Origin: Thiocystis violascens DSM 198 | GTDB lineage: Bacteria > Pseudomonadota > Gammaproteobacteria > Chromatiales > Chromatiaceae | DNA length: 64,000 nt | Assembly: GCF_000227745.2 (NCBI RefSeq) | Contig: NC_018012.1 | Span: 2,278,501-2,342,500 of the forward strand | Reading direction: 5' to 3' | Shown: positions 48,880 to 58,042 of the stretch, piece after piece | How the letters are laid out: each line of letters opens with the position of its first letter | Numbering within the stretch: position 1 is the first letter of the stretch | Notes under the pieces: model-generated | What the model was told of the DNA's origin: nothing | What the model saw: the letters and a program-made list of their open reading frames with translations, nothing else | Database searches by the model: none | Position numbers and translations under genes: made by a program

Positions 48880-50165
48880 CCGCCTCGCGGCAGACCGTTG
48901 CCCAACCGGGCGAGGCCGTCGGGATCGTGCCTGGCGTGCACTGGATCGGTGTCCTGGATCCGAGCCTGCGCTCGTTCGACATCATCCTGCGTACCGCCAA
49001 CGGCACGACCTACAACGCCTATCTGGTGCGCGGGAGCGATGGCGTTGCCATCATCGACACCGTCAAGGCGGGGTTTGCCGAGGAATTCTTCGCGCGTCTG
49101 GAGTCGGTCGCCCGTTACGACGAGATTCGGGTCATCGTGCTCAATCATCTGGAGCCGGATCATACCGGCGCGCTGCCCGAGCTGATGCGGCGGGCCCCGC
49201 AGGCCAAACTCTACATTTCCACCCGCGCGACCACCATGCTGAAGGCGCTGCTCAAGCCCAAGGGCGACGAGCGCCCCTTCGAGTACGAGACGGTCGGCAC
49301 CGGCGACGAGGTCTCGCTGGGCGACCGTACCCTGCGCTTCCTGCACACGCCCTTTCTGCACTGGCCGGATACGCAATGCACCTATCTGGTCGAGGACGGG
49401 GTGCTGTTCTCGGGTGACGTGTTCGGCTGTCACCATTGCGACAGCCGTCTGTTCAACGATCGCTGCGGCGATTTCCGGTTTGCCTTCGATTATTACTACG
49501 CACACATCATGCGTCCCTTCAAGACCTATGTGATGGACGCGATCAAGCTGATCGAGCCGCTGACGCTCAAGATCATCGCGCCCACCCATGGCCCCATTCT
49601 GCGCGATCGTCCGCGCCGCTCGCTGACCCGCTACCGCGAGCTGTCGAGCGCCAGCTTCAGCGAACGGATCGACAACGACGAGCGCTCGCTGATCGTCTTC
49701 TACATGAGCGCCTACGGCAACACCGCGCGCATGGCCGAGGCGATCTGCGCCGGCGCCGAGGAGGCGCCGGGGGTGCGCGTCTCGCTCTATGACTTGGAGG
49801 GCGGGGAACTTCAGCCCTTCGTGGATCTGATCGAATCGGCTGACGCCCTGGCGCTCGGTTCCCCGACCATCAATGGGGACGCGGTCAAGCCGATCTGGGA
49901 TCTGCTCTCGTCGCTGGCCGTGATCGATCTCAAGGGCAAGCTCGGCGCGGCCTTCGGATCCTACGGCTGGACAGGCGAGGCGGTACGCATGATCGAGGAT
50001 CGTCTGCGCGGCCTGAAGCTGCGGGTGCCGGTGCCGGGTGTGCGCGTCAAACTCATCCCGACCGACGAGGAACTTGACGCCTGCCGCGATTTCGGGCGCG
50101 CGCTGGCGGGGGCCATCGTCAGCGGAGAACGCGGGAAGGTCATCGATTTCGCCGACCTCGGGTGA
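48876..50165 (+). CDS. fprA: A-type flavoprotein (flavodiiron protein) in nif cluster
   Basis: A protein of 429 residues with a metallo-beta-lactamase-like diiron domain (1 to about 255) and a flavodoxin domain (about 270-420). The iron ligands H91, E93, D95 and H96 are in NHLEPDHTG, with further His/Asp in LFSGDVFGCHH and APTHGP. The flavodoxin loop is FYMSAYGNTARMAE. Flavodiiron proteins reduce oxygen or nitric oxide to harmless products; inside a nif operon, removal of oxygen to protect nitrogenase is the likely job (inference). Start ATG 48876 overlaps the preceding stop. There is no rubredoxin domain, so an external donor is needed, perhaps a neighbouring ferredoxin. Confidence 0.92.
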   Translation: MTASRQTVAQPGEAVGIVPGVHWIGVLDPSLRSFDIILRTANGTTYNAYLVRGSDGVAIIDTVKAGFAEEFFARLESVARYDEIRVIVLNHLEPDHTGALPELMRRAPQAKLYISTRATTMLKALLKPKGDERPFEYETVGTGDEVSLGDRTLRFLHTPFLHWPDTQCTYLVEDGVLFSGDVFGCHHCDSRLFNDRCGDFRFAFDYYYAHIMRPFKTYVMDAIKLIEPLTLKIIAPTHGPILRDRPRRSLTRYRELSSASFSERIDNDERSLIVFYMSAYGNTARMAEAICAGAEEAPGVRVSLYDLEGGELQPFVDLIESADALALGSPTINGDAVKPIWDLLSSLAVIDLKGKLGAAFGSYGWTGEAVRMIEDRLRGLKLRVPVPGVRVKLIPTDEELDACRDFGRALAGAIVSGERGKVIDFADLG

Positions 50166-50186
50166 GCGACATCAGCCGCGCGGGAT

Positions 50187-50833
<647 letters not shown>

Positions 50834-50846
50834 GGAGACACAAAAC

Positions 50847-51197
50847 ATGGCACTCGTAACCTTTTCAAGCCCGGATTACAAGGACAAAACCGTTTACGCC
50901 GTGGCCGGAAGCCACACCGAAACCCTGCTCAAGCTGGCCAAGGAACACAAGATCCCGGTCCACCATGACTGTCAGGACGGCGAATGCGGCAACTGTCTGG
51001 TACGCGTCACCAGCGTCGATAAGAAGACGCAGCGCATGGGCTACCACCTGACCGACAAGGAGCAAACCGTCCTGCGGCACCTGGGCAAATTGACCAAGGA
51101 CGATATCGACCGCATGGCGGTCGACGACATGCCGAGCGAATGGCGTCTGGCTTGCCAGATGATCGTTCGCGACGAAGATATCCTGGTGGAGTACTGA
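50847..51197 (+). CDS. [2Fe-2S] ferredoxin, second of a tandem pair
   Basis: A 116-residue ferredoxin with cluster cysteines C42, C47, C50 and C103 (HDCQDGECGNC ... LACQ). It carries an insertion of about 35 residues between the third and fourth ligands (MGYHLTDKEQTVLRHLGKLTKDD) that its upstream neighbour lacks. That insertion resembles the helical loop found in the nitrogenase-protective FeSII/Shethna type, so a protective role is possible (inference). TGAGGAGA precedes the ATG. It lies 4 nt before nifQ. Confidence 0.9.
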   Translation: MALVTFSSPDYKDKTVYAVAGSHTETLLKLAKEHKIPVHHDCQDGECGNCLVRVTSVDKKTQRMGYHLTDKEQTVLRHLGKLTKDDIDRMAVDDMPSEWRLACQMIVRDEDILVEY

Positions 51198-51201
51198 GAC
51201 C

Positions 51202-51786
51202 GTGCTGGCCCTGGCCGACGAGCTGACGCGCGAAGCCGAACATGTCTTCGCGCGGCTGATGGCCCGTGCGGTCGGGGCTGGCAACGACACGGCCTTCGCG
51301 AGCATGATCGCGACCCGCGCGGCCGGCGGCGGCGCGCTGCCGGTCTGGCTGGGCTTGGATCTCCAGGCCTTTCGCGGACTGATAACCTATCATTTTCCCG
51401 GCGTCTCGCCCGATGTGCTGTCGGCGACCGATGGCGGGATTCCGCTCAAGGCCGCGCGCCAGGACGAGCGGGAGGAATTGATCGATCTGATGCTGACCTA
51501 TCGTGCCCATGAATCGCCCTCCGAGGTCTGGATGGCCCAGACCGTGGCCGCCGGCTGCATGGCGGGCGATCACCTGTGGCATGATTTGGGTCTGTGGAAT
51601 CGAGGCGAATTGACGGCGCTGATGCGCCGCAATTTCCCGTTACTGGCCGCGCGCAATGTCAAGGATATGAAGTGGAAACGGTTCCTCTACAAGCAATTGT
51701 GCGAAACCGAGGGGATCCATGTCTGCCGCGCGCCATCCTGCGAGGTCTGCGTCGACTATCATGTTTGTTTTGGACCCGAGGACTGA
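51202..51786 (+). CDS. nifQ: NifQ, molybdenum delivery for FeMo-cofactor
   Basis: NifQ carries a Mo-Fe-S cluster and donates molybdenum during cofactor assembly on NifEN. It has 194 residues, starting at GTG 51202. The C-terminal cysteine motif C-x4-C-x2-C-x5-C (VCRAPSCEVCVDYHVCFG) is complete. The body includes the conserved MAGDHLWHDLGL and LMRRNFPLLAARN. It starts 4 nt after the second [2Fe-2S] ferredoxin and overlaps draG by 26 nt. Confidence 0.95.
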   Translation: MLALADELTREAEHVFARLMARAVGAGNDTAFASMIATRAAGGGALPVWLGLDLQAFRGLITYHFPGVSPDVLSATDGGIPLKAARQDEREELIDLMLTYRAHESPSEVWMAQTVAAGCMAGDHLWHDLGLWNRGELTALMRRNFPLLAARNVKDMKWKRFLYKQLCETEGIHVCRAPSCEVCVDYHVCFGPED

Positions 51787-52702
51787 ATTCATCCCCACGG
51801 ATCTACCCGCGGGAACCCTCTACGACCGCGCGGCCGCGGCCTATCTGGGGCTGGCTGTAGGCGATGCGCTGGGCGCCACGGTCGAATTTCTGACTCCCCG
51901 CGAGATTCTGAGCCAGTATGGCGAGCACCGCGACATCGTCGGCGGCGGCTGGCTGGGACTGCGCAAGGGGCGTGTCACCGACGACACCGAGATGAGTCTT
52001 GCGCTCGGTCGGAGCATTCTGGCGACCGGCGGCGTCAACGCGGGCGCCATCGCGCATGCCTTCAGCGAGTGGATGCGGACCAAGCCGGTCGACATCGGCA
52101 ACACGGTGCGGCGCGGCATCAGTCTCTACCGCCAGACCGGCGCCACCGAGGTGGCGCGACACGACTACGACGCGGGCAATGGCGCCTGCATGCGCTGCCT
52201 GCCCATCGCGCTCTATACCTTGGGCGCCGATCCGGATGCCGTGGAACAGGCCAATCGGATCCAGGCCCATGTCACCCATCACAACGCGCTGTCCGACGCG
52301 GGCACGCTCGCCGTCATCCGCATGGTGCAGGCGGGGCTGCTCGGCGGCGACCGTGGCCATCTCAAGGAACTGGCCGAAGCGCTGGTGGCCGAGGATGAGC
52401 GCTATCGCTATGACCGGCGGCGCATGGAAAATCCCGGCGGCTATCTCGTCGAGACCCTGCGCGCCGTCTTTCAGGCACTCTTTGCCACCGACAGCTTCGA
52501 GTCCGCGCTGGTAGAGGTCGTCAATCGCGGCGGCGACGCCGACACCACGGGCGCCATTCTCGGCATGATCGCCGGCGCGCACTATGGCCTGGACGCCATC
52601 CCCCGGCGCTGGCTGAACGTGCTGGACAAGGAGACGGCGCGCGACTGCAAAGCCCAGGCAATCGCGTTGCTGCGGGCATCGCCGCACATGAGCGGCGCCT
52701 AA
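51761..52702 (+). CDS. draG: ADP-ribosyl-[dinitrogenase reductase] hydrolase DraG
   Basis: DraG removes ADP-ribose from nitrogenase Fe protein and so reactivates it after the ammonium or dark switch-off. It has 313 residues from ATG 51761, within the end of nifQ. Characteristic motifs for the dinuclear manganese site are GLAVGDALGATVEF, GRVTDDTEMSLALG and NRGGDADTTGAILGMIAGA. The partner transferase draT is not in this window. It is the last gene of the nif cluster and is followed by a likely terminator hairpin. Confidence 0.93.
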   Translation: MFVLDPRTEFIPTDLPAGTLYDRAAAAYLGLAVGDALGATVEFLTPREILSQYGEHRDIVGGGWLGLRKGRVTDDTEMSLALGRSILATGGVNAGAIAHAFSEWMRTKPVDIGNTVRRGISLYRQTGATEVARHDYDAGNGACMRCLPIALYTLGADPDAVEQANRIQAHVTHHNALSDAGTLAVIRMVQAGLLGGDRGHLKELAEALVAEDERYRYDRRRMENPGGYLVETLRAVFQALFATDSFESALVEVVNRGGDADTTGAILGMIAGAHYGLDAIPRRWLNVLDKETARDCKAQAIALLRASPHMSGA

Positions 52703-52752
52703 TGCGCCTATGATGACCGGATCGCCGTCATCATCCTCCGCCAAACACCTTG

Positions 52753-52788
52753 GCGGGACGGGGTATTCACCTCGTCCCGCACGTTTTA
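52753..52788 (+). terminator. Likely Rho-independent terminator of the nif cluster
   Basis: A hairpin with perfect 8-bp arms GCGGGACG/CGTCCCGC (52753-52760 and 52773-52780) followed by ACGTTTTA, 50 nt after the draG stop. The same hairpin motif is repeated in degenerate form twice in the following 170 bp, so it also belongs to a small repeat family. Confidence 0.55.
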
Positions 52789-52797
52789 GGCACCAAC

Positions 52798-52952
52798 CCA
52801 GCCGGGGCATTCGCTCCGTCCGCAACATTTTGCCGTCCCCCCAGACAGACGCCAGCGACCACCGGGAGCGCCCCAAACGCTCGGAAGGTTGTTTTCTCAC
52901 TAAATGAGTTTTTCCCAGACGGACTGGGCATGTGCCCCGTCCCGCAGAGGGC
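52798..52952. repeat. Degenerate GACGGGGCATTCGCCCCGTC repeats before Rpn-like gene
   Basis: Two weaker copies of the palindromic motif occur at about 52798-52830 (AGCCGGGGCATTCGCTCCGTCCGC) and 52920-52945 (GGACTGGGCATGTGCCCCGTCCCGC). A better copy stands after pilE (63373-63395). The 337 bp between draG and the next gene contain these copies, the terminator and a TACACT promoter-like element at 53003-53008. Confidence 0.65.
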
Positions 52953-53039
52953 GCCGATGGGTGAAGACCCCGTGCCCCTTGACGGGACGGTGCGCGCCTC
53001 GTCTACACTGAGAGCGTATCGACTCGCCCCGAGAACCGC

Positions 53040-53903
53040 ATGAAAACCGACTCGTCCATCTATACGTTCCTCGCCACCGGCCCTGAAGCCTTTCGGGTGC
53101 TCACCGGCGGGCTGACCCTGGAGGGCGAATACGTCTTTCGTTCGGTGACCTTCAAAAGCCTGGAACGGCGCGCCGATGGCCTTTATGAACCACTGGATCC
53201 AGATCGCCCGGTCTACCTGATCGAATTTCAAGCGCAATCCGCGGCCGCGGCCTGGTACAACCTGTTGACCAAGATCGGGCTGTATGGCGAGGAACACCCC
53301 GAGCGCGAGGTTCGCGGGCTGCTGATCGTGCTCCACGCGCGCGCTCTGCCGACCCGACCGAGCCGGGTCGGCGCACCCGAGTCGATCGCCGCCGCCATCT
53401 GTCTGGAACGGTTTCTGCCGGAATGGCTGGAGCGCGAGCCGGACAACCCCTTCCTCGCCGCGCTCGCGCCGCTCATCATCACGCGCGACGCCGCGCTGAC
53501 CGAGCGCGCCCCGGCGCTCTGGCACGCCATCCAGCACGCGCCGCTGGAACCCGCCGCGCGCACCGCGTTGTCACAGATTCTGGAGTTTTGGTTATTTGAA
53601 CGTTTCCGGTCGCTCACGGCCGAGGAGATCTCGACGATGTTGAACATCTTTACCCCCCTCGAAGAAACCCGCGCCTATCAATCCATCTTCGTGAAGGGCG
53701 AGGCCAAAGGCAAAGCCGAGGGCGAGGCCAAAGGCAAAGCCGAAGGCAAAGCCGATAGCCTCAAGCGTCTGCTCACCCGCCGTTTCGGTCCGCTGCCAGC
53801 CGGAGTCAGCGCCCGCATTGACAGCGCCGACATCCCGCAACTGGACGCCTGGCTCGACGCCGTGCTCGACATCCAATCCCTTGACGAGTTGCTCACGCAC
53901 TGA
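53040..53903 (+). CDS. Rpn/DUF2887-type putative nuclease-transposase with DUF4351 tail
   Basis: A protein of 287 residues. The N-terminal half (DSSIYTFLATGPEAFRVLTG ... VYLIEFQAQ) has the PD-(D/E)XK-like core of the DUF2887/Rpn group, with Asp and Glu-x-Gln in DRPVYLIEFQAQ. The C-terminal 45 residues match DUF4351 (LKRLLTRRFGPLPAGVSARI). Between them is a Lys/Glu/Gly tandem (GEAKGKAEG). The group is related to recombination-promoting nucleases and multiplies in phototroph and cyanobacterial genomes. It is intact here, unlike the related pseudogene at the end of the window. Confidence 0.85.
   Translation: MKTDSSIYTFLATGPEAFRVLTGGLTLEGEYVFRSVTFKSLERRADGLYEPLDPDRPVYLIEFQAQSAAAAWYNLLTKIGLYGEEHPEREVRGLLIVLHARALPTRPSRVGAPESIAAAICLERFLPEWLEREPDNPFLAALAPLIITRDAALTERAPALWHAIQHAPLEPAARTALSQILEFWLFERFRSLTAEEISTMLNIFTPLEETRAYQSIFVKGEAKGKAEGEAKGKAEGKADSLKRLLTRRFGPLPAGVSARIDSADIPQLDAWLDAVLDIQSLDELLTH
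53696..53756 (+). repeat. In-frame GGCGAGGCCAAAGGCAAAGCC tandem
   Basis: Near-perfect repeats of GGC-GAG/AAA-GCC units encode GEAKGKAEGEAKGKAEGKAD within the DUF2887-type gene. It is probably a helical linker, and slippage is likely to alter its length. Confidence 0.85.
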
Positions 53904-53953
53904 TTCCGCCGCCAAACAGCGCGGGCGGGCGCAGGCGGAGCCTGGAGAAAGCC

Positions 53954-54047
53954 CCTACTTATAGGCCAGGTTAGCGTCACTGTGGATCAGATCGCGGGAG
54001 CCGTAGAGATCGAGCAGGCCTACTTATAGGCCAGGTTAGCGTCACTG
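53954..54047. repeat. Perfect 29-bp direct repeat, two copies
   Basis: Copies at 53954-53982 and 54019-54047 are identical (beginning CCTACTTATAGGCCAGG and ending GTCACTG), 65 bp apart. The second copy runs directly into the ACTGCCATTAAG border of the hairpin array. Confidence 0.92.
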
Positions 54048-54257
54048 CCATTAAGGTGATTTCCTGAAAAGCTCATACCCGCGTTCGTGGCGACATTGCA
54101 TCCGTTCGTGGCGACATTGCATCCGTTCGTGGTGAGCTTGTCGAACCATGAACGGATGCAATGTCTGCCTCGGAGCATGATTTCCGTTCGTCCTGAGCAA
54201 ATCCGAAGGTCTCAGGACGAACGGAAATCGGTAGAGTCATTCCCGGAAATCACCTGA
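54041..54257. repeat. Hairpin-family array with 21-bp tandem, left of IS copy 2
   Basis: The border module CACTGCCATTAAGGTGATTTCC is followed by two exact 21-bp units (54082-54102 and 54103-54123, CGTTCGTGGCGACATTGCATC). Next comes a hairpin at 54113-54165 with word GACATTGCAT, and then a perfect 19-bp-arm hairpin at 54179-54229 (GATTTCCGTTCGTCCTGAG). GGAAATCACCT just before the insertion site mirrors the AGGTGATTTCC of the border. The insertion sequence landed at the right edge of this structure. Confidence 0.9.
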
Positions 54258-55451
54258 GAGGGTGTAGACAAAAATAATTGAGCTGCTATTTGTATACCAG
54301 TCTACAACTGAGCTGGTGTGCGCTGATGTCGAAAGCTGGTCGTCCCCCCAAGATTCACGAGGCGGAGCAAGCGGTATTGCGTCAAATTGTCACGGATCGC
54401 CCGACCTCCACGCTGTCAGAGATTGCCCGGGAACTCGCGGCACGGACGGGAATCGAGGCTCATGAAGCAACGATTCGCAAGTCCTTGCGGGAGGCGGGCG
54501 TCACGCGCCTCCGGGGCGAGAGTGGTCTCGAGGCGCAAGCGCGCGCAACGCCGCGTCGGTATGGGTATACGGATGCGCATCGTCGCCACGACCCCGACCA
54601 AAGCTACCCAAGTTGTCTGACCGATGCGGAGTGGGACTTGGTCGCCGCTCTCTTTGAGATGCCGGGCGGGCGGGGTCAACCGCCCCGCGTGTCGCGCCGG
54701 AGCATCCTGGAGGCGTGTTGCTACGTGGTGCGCACGGGGTGCGCGTGGCGGATGCTGCCGCACGATTTCGCGCCTTGGCAGAATGTCTACAAGACGTTTC
54801 GCCGTTGGAGTGCGGCTGGGAAGTTTGAGCAGATGCATGATCGACTGCGGGGGCAATGGCGCGAACGCGAGGGGCGTGAGATCGCGCCGACGGCGGCGGT
54901 GCTGGATGCGCAATCGACCCGCGGCTCGCCGCAGGGTGGACCGAGCGGCTTTGATGCGGGCAAGCAGGTCAAGGGGCGCAAGCGCAGCCTGGTGGTCGAT
55001 ACCTTGGGGTTCGTGTTGGCGGTGAGCGTGGTCGCGGCCAATCTTCAGGACCGCGATGCCGCCTCGGGCGCCGTCGCTGACGCGGCCGCCAAGTACCCCC
55101 AGATCAACACGCTGTTTGTCGATAGCGCCTACGCCGGTCAATTTGCCCAAACCACCGAGCAGACCCACGCGATCCGCGTGGAAGTCGTGCGCCATCCAGC
55201 CAACAAAAGCGTTGGCTCCTGGCACGTGGACGGGGCGCCTGACCGAGTGGTGATCGCCAACGCCGACGGCTTCGTTCCGCTGCCGAAGCGCTGGGTTGTC
55301 GAGCGCACCCATGCGTGGAATGAGCGTGCCCGTCGATTGATCATGCATCATGACCGTCTGCCAGCGGTCTCCGAAACCTGGGTTTGGCTGGCGGAGGCGC
55401 GCATCCTGCTGCGGCGGTTGACCACAACGGTTTGATTTTGTCTACACCCTC
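54258..55451 (+). mobile_element. IS5/IS1031-type insertion sequence, copy 2
   Basis: 1194 bp with the same perfect 16-bp inverted repeats (54258-54273 and 55436-55451). It is flanked by a TGA target duplication (54255-54257 and 55452-55454), again TNA. It matches copy 1 apart from the silent change at 55003. Because each copy has its own matching target duplication, both arose by independent insertion rather than by recombination between them. Confidence 0.95.
54326..55435 (+). CDS. IS5-family transposase, copy 2
   Basis: The encoded 369-residue protein is identical to that of copy 1 at 34798-35907: an N-terminal helix-turn-helix, the IS5-type DUF4096 segment and a complete DDE domain. No degradation is seen. 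Confidence 0.92.
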   Translation: MSKAGRPPKIHEAEQAVLRQIVTDRPTSTLSEIARELAARTGIEAHEATIRKSLREAGVTRLRGESGLEAQARATPRRYGYTDAHRRHDPDQSYPSCLTDAEWDLVAALFEMPGGRGQPPRVSRRSILEACCYVVRTGCAWRMLPHDFAPWQNVYKTFRRWSAAGKFEQMHDRLRGQWREREGREIAPTAAVLDAQSTRGSPQGGPSGFDAGKQVKGRKRSLVVDTLGFVLAVSVVAANLQDRDAASGAVADAAAKYPQINTLFVDSAYAGQFAQTTEQTHAIRVEVVRHPANKSVGSWHVDGAPDRVVIANADGFVPLPKRWVVERTHAWNERARRLIMHHDRLPAVSETWVWLAEARILLRRLTTTV

Positions 55452-56125
55452 TGAGGCCTCAGCTTGTCGAAGGGTCGAAGGATCGAAGTGCGAACGGAAA
55501 AGCCTTTGGGTCTGCCACCCCCTGTCGCACACAAGCAAACCCGCAGGCCCGCAGGCCCGCAAGTCACCCGCAAGCGGGCTCCTAAAAATGAGAATGGCTG
55601 GCCCTCCATGCGCCAACTCAGCCGCCAGACGAATGCACGAATCATTCTCCGATTCTGTGCGACACCTCGCGCTTCGAGAGCGATGCATCGTCTAGCATTA
55701 CCCGCATGGATTCGCCGGACGAGCCCTTCCGGTTTCAGAACAACAAACGCACATTGCCCGATCCGGCGGGGATGCCCAAGGCCCATTTCGCTTCATGGCA
55801 ATCCAAAGGGCGGTCGGAACCGGCGCCCCGCCAGAGAACTGACCGACCTTGACCGGCGATCAGGTTGCGGTACCCTCCCTCGGGACGCATGACACCACCG
55901 GAGACAGGATCGATGCTCATAAGCTGTACTTGCAGGACAGGGAGCGTTCCTGGTTTTCGTGCGATGCGGGCGACCATCAGCGCGGATTGCACCGCATGGT
56001 ATGGGCGGTCGAACTTCCCGGCGCCAACCAACTCGCCAAGGTCGCAACCTCGGCTCGAATCGGCGGCAAGCGATTTGCCAGCACCCTCGAACGGACGACA
56101 TGAAAAGTACGCCGCATCGCGCGGC
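55452..56125. other. 674-bp stretch without a confident gene
   Basis: It begins with a hairpin-family fragment (CTCAGCTTGTCGAAGG, about 55459-55500) and a short GCAGGCCC duplication near 55545. Several frames are open but none convinces. A 48-codon frame from ATG 55706 (MDSPDEPFRFQNNKRTL...) is followed in another frame by about 84 codons (55849-56103), and the minus strand has a 151-codon frame (55735-56190). They may be remnants of a gene or chance. The pilin operon promoter should lie near its right end, but no clear element is seen. Confidence 0.4.
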
Positions 56126-56584
56126 ATGAACGGCGTTACGCTGATTGAATTGATTGTCACGCTGTCGATTGCGGCTATTCTGCTCGCCATTGGCGTGCCA
56201 AGTTTTCAGAGTGTCATCACCAGCAATCGTCTTGTCACATCGGCAAATGATGTCCTGCTTGGGATGCATATGGCGAAAAGCGAAGCGATCCGCCAAAACA
56301 CCTCGATCCGTTTTTGCCTGAATCCGACAAGCCGTGAATGGCGTGTAGCCACATCGGCGGGCACCGATATCAAGGTTGGTAGCTTACATAGCACCATTGC
56401 GGTCACCGCTGCCAATCTGGACACATCGATAACGAATCATGTTTGCGTGCGTTTCCGATCCGATGGGCTGTCTTATGATCTCGGAAACACACTGATGACA
56501 AATGGCAGTATCACCTTGACTCTGAGCGGCAGCACTCGGGCGATCAATGTGAAAACGGGTGGACTTCATGTCACGAGTAGCTGA
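56126..56584 (+). CDS. FimT/GspH-type minor pilin
   Basis: About 152 residues with a type IV prepilin N-terminus: a glycine followed by VTLIELIVTLSIAAILLAIGVPSF, including the essential Glu at +5. It is the first gene of the minor pilin operon, where FimT/FimU normally sits. From ATG 56126 the leader would be only Met-Asn-Gly. A TTG about 40 nt upstream would give a more normal leader, so the start is unsure. The rest (LVTSANDVLLGMHMAKSEAIRQNTSI...) matches the GspH/FimT pattern. It overlaps pilV. Confidence 0.82.
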   Translation: MNGVTLIELIVTLSIAAILLAIGVPSFQSVITSNRLVTSANDVLLGMHMAKSEAIRQNTSIRFCLNPTSREWRVATSAGTDIKVGSLHSTIAVTAANLDTSITNHVCVRFRSDGLSYDLGNTLMTNGSITLTLSGSTRAINVKTGGLHVTSS

Positions 56585-57044
56585 TCAGGTCATGCCGCAG
56601 CGGTTATCCCATCGACAATCGGGGTTTACTCTACTGGAAGTTTTGATTGCTGTCCTCGTCCTCGGTGTCGGAATGTTAGGAGCCGCCGCGCTGCAAATCA
56701 GCGTCATGAAGAACAATCAGAGCAGTTTCCAGCGCACTCAGGCAGTTATGTTGAGTTATTTCATGCTCGATGCAATGCGGGCCAACCGCGCGGATGCGGC
56801 GAGCGAGAACTACGACCTCACGAAGACTTGCACAGTCACGGCAGCCGGTTTGGTCCTCGTTGACAACGACAAACATTTTTGGCTCCAGGCTCTCAAGGAC
56901 AATCTCGGTAACGCCGCCACCACTTGCGGGGAGATCGACTGCGCCCCCGGGGCAACGACCTGCACCGTCCGCATTTACTGGAATGACGAACGGGGAACCG
57001 GCGGGTCAGCCAGCCAGATGTTTGAAACCTCGACACGGCTATGA
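56568..57044 (+). CDS. pilV: Type IV minor pilin PilV
   Basis: A minor pilin that primes pilus assembly. It has 158 residues from ATG 56568, within the end of the preceding gene, with GGTGGA upstream; ATG 56592 is an alternative. The prepilin peptidase site is HRQSG/FTLLEVLIAVLVLGVGMLGAA, typical of PilV, followed by the common ALQISVMKNNQSSFQRTQA helix. Several cysteines in the C-terminal half could form disulfides. Its stop overlaps the pilW start (ATGA). Confidence 0.9.
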   Translation: MSRVADQVMPQRLSHRQSGFTLLEVLIAVLVLGVGMLGAAALQISVMKNNQSSFQRTQAVMLSYFMLDAMRANRADAASENYDLTKTCTVTAAGLVLVDNDKHFWLQALKDNLGNAATTCGEIDCAPGATTCTVRIYWNDERGTGGSASQMFETSTRL

Positions 57045-58030
57045 ACACCATGCGTAACAACGGTCGCACCCTGCAAGCCGGTCTGACGTTGATCGAACTC
57101 ATGATCGCCATGACCCTCGGGTTATTCTTGATGCTCGGCGTCACTAACGTGTATCTCGCTCAACGTCAAGCCTACCGAACCAACGAAAACCTCGCGAACA
57201 TGCAGAATAACGCGCGCGCGGCTTTCGAACTCATGGCGCGCGAACTCCGCGAAGCAGGTGTAAATCCCTGCGGGACGCCGATCGTTTCAAACGTCACCAA
57301 CGGTTCGAGCGCCTCGACCTGGCTCAATTGGAGCGCAGGCGGTATTCAGGGGTTTGAAAGCAGTGCTTCTCTGCCGGTCGATGTCGTAACCACTGCGGCA
57401 GCGCGGATCGCCGGAACCGATGCCGTCATCGTTCGTTCAGGTTCGCTCGATAATCCCATGATCATCGCCGATCACACATCGACAACGGACCCACTCAAAG
57501 TCAATACCGCCAGTCACGGATTTCTGACGAATGATCTCTTGATGGCCTGCGACTTCAGACAGGCAACGATTTTTCAGACGACGAGTGCCTCCTCGGCAAG
57601 CGTCGACATTGGACACGCGACAGGCGTTGGGACACCGGGTAACTGTAGCGACTCATTCGTGACGAACTGCGCTGGCGCCGGACATCAATTTGCCGCAAAC
57701 GGGTTCCTGACGGAACTCTCGGTCACCGCCTGGTATGTCGGAGATAACGGACGCGGCGGAAGTTCGCTCTATCGCATTCTGAACGGCGGTGCGCCACAGG
57801 AGATCGCCGAAGGGATCACAGACATGCAACTCCAGTATCTCACGCGTACCGGCACCAGCCCGGCGACCGACTATGTCGACGCATCTTCCATTGCATCCTG
57901 GGCCAATACGGCTAACGCGCTAGTGATTGCCGTGCGGGTCACCCTGGATCTGGAATCGCGCGAAAACGCAGGGAGCGATGGGGCGCCTCTGAAGCGGAGC
58001 CTTATCCATGTCGTCAACCGTCGGGGTTAA
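57041..58030 (+). CDS. pilW: Type IV minor pilin PilW
   Basis: A minor pilin of 329 residues. The prepilin N-terminus is LQAG/LTLIELMIAMTLGLFLMLGVTNVYL, followed by a long helix (MQNNARAAFELMARELREAG) and a large C-terminal beta domain, as expected for PilW. The start is ATG 57041, overlapping the pilV stop; ATG 57050 is also possible. It forms a priming complex with PilV, PilX and PilY1. Confidence 0.9.
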   Translation: MNTMRNNGRTLQAGLTLIELMIAMTLGLFLMLGVTNVYLAQRQAYRTNENLANMQNNARAAFELMARELREAGVNPCGTPIVSNVTNGSSASTWLNWSAGGIQGFESSASLPVDVVTTAAARIAGTDAVIVRSGSLDNPMIIADHTSTTDPLKVNTASHGFLTNDLLMACDFRQATIFQTTSASSASVDIGHATGVGTPGNCSDSFVTNCAGAGHQFAANGFLTELSVTAWYVGDNGRGGSSLYRILNGGAPQEIAEGITDMQLQYLTRTGTSPATDYVDASSIASWANTANALVIAVRVTLDLESRENAGSDGAPLKRSLIHVVNRRG

Positions 58031-58042
58031 AAGAGGCTTCGC

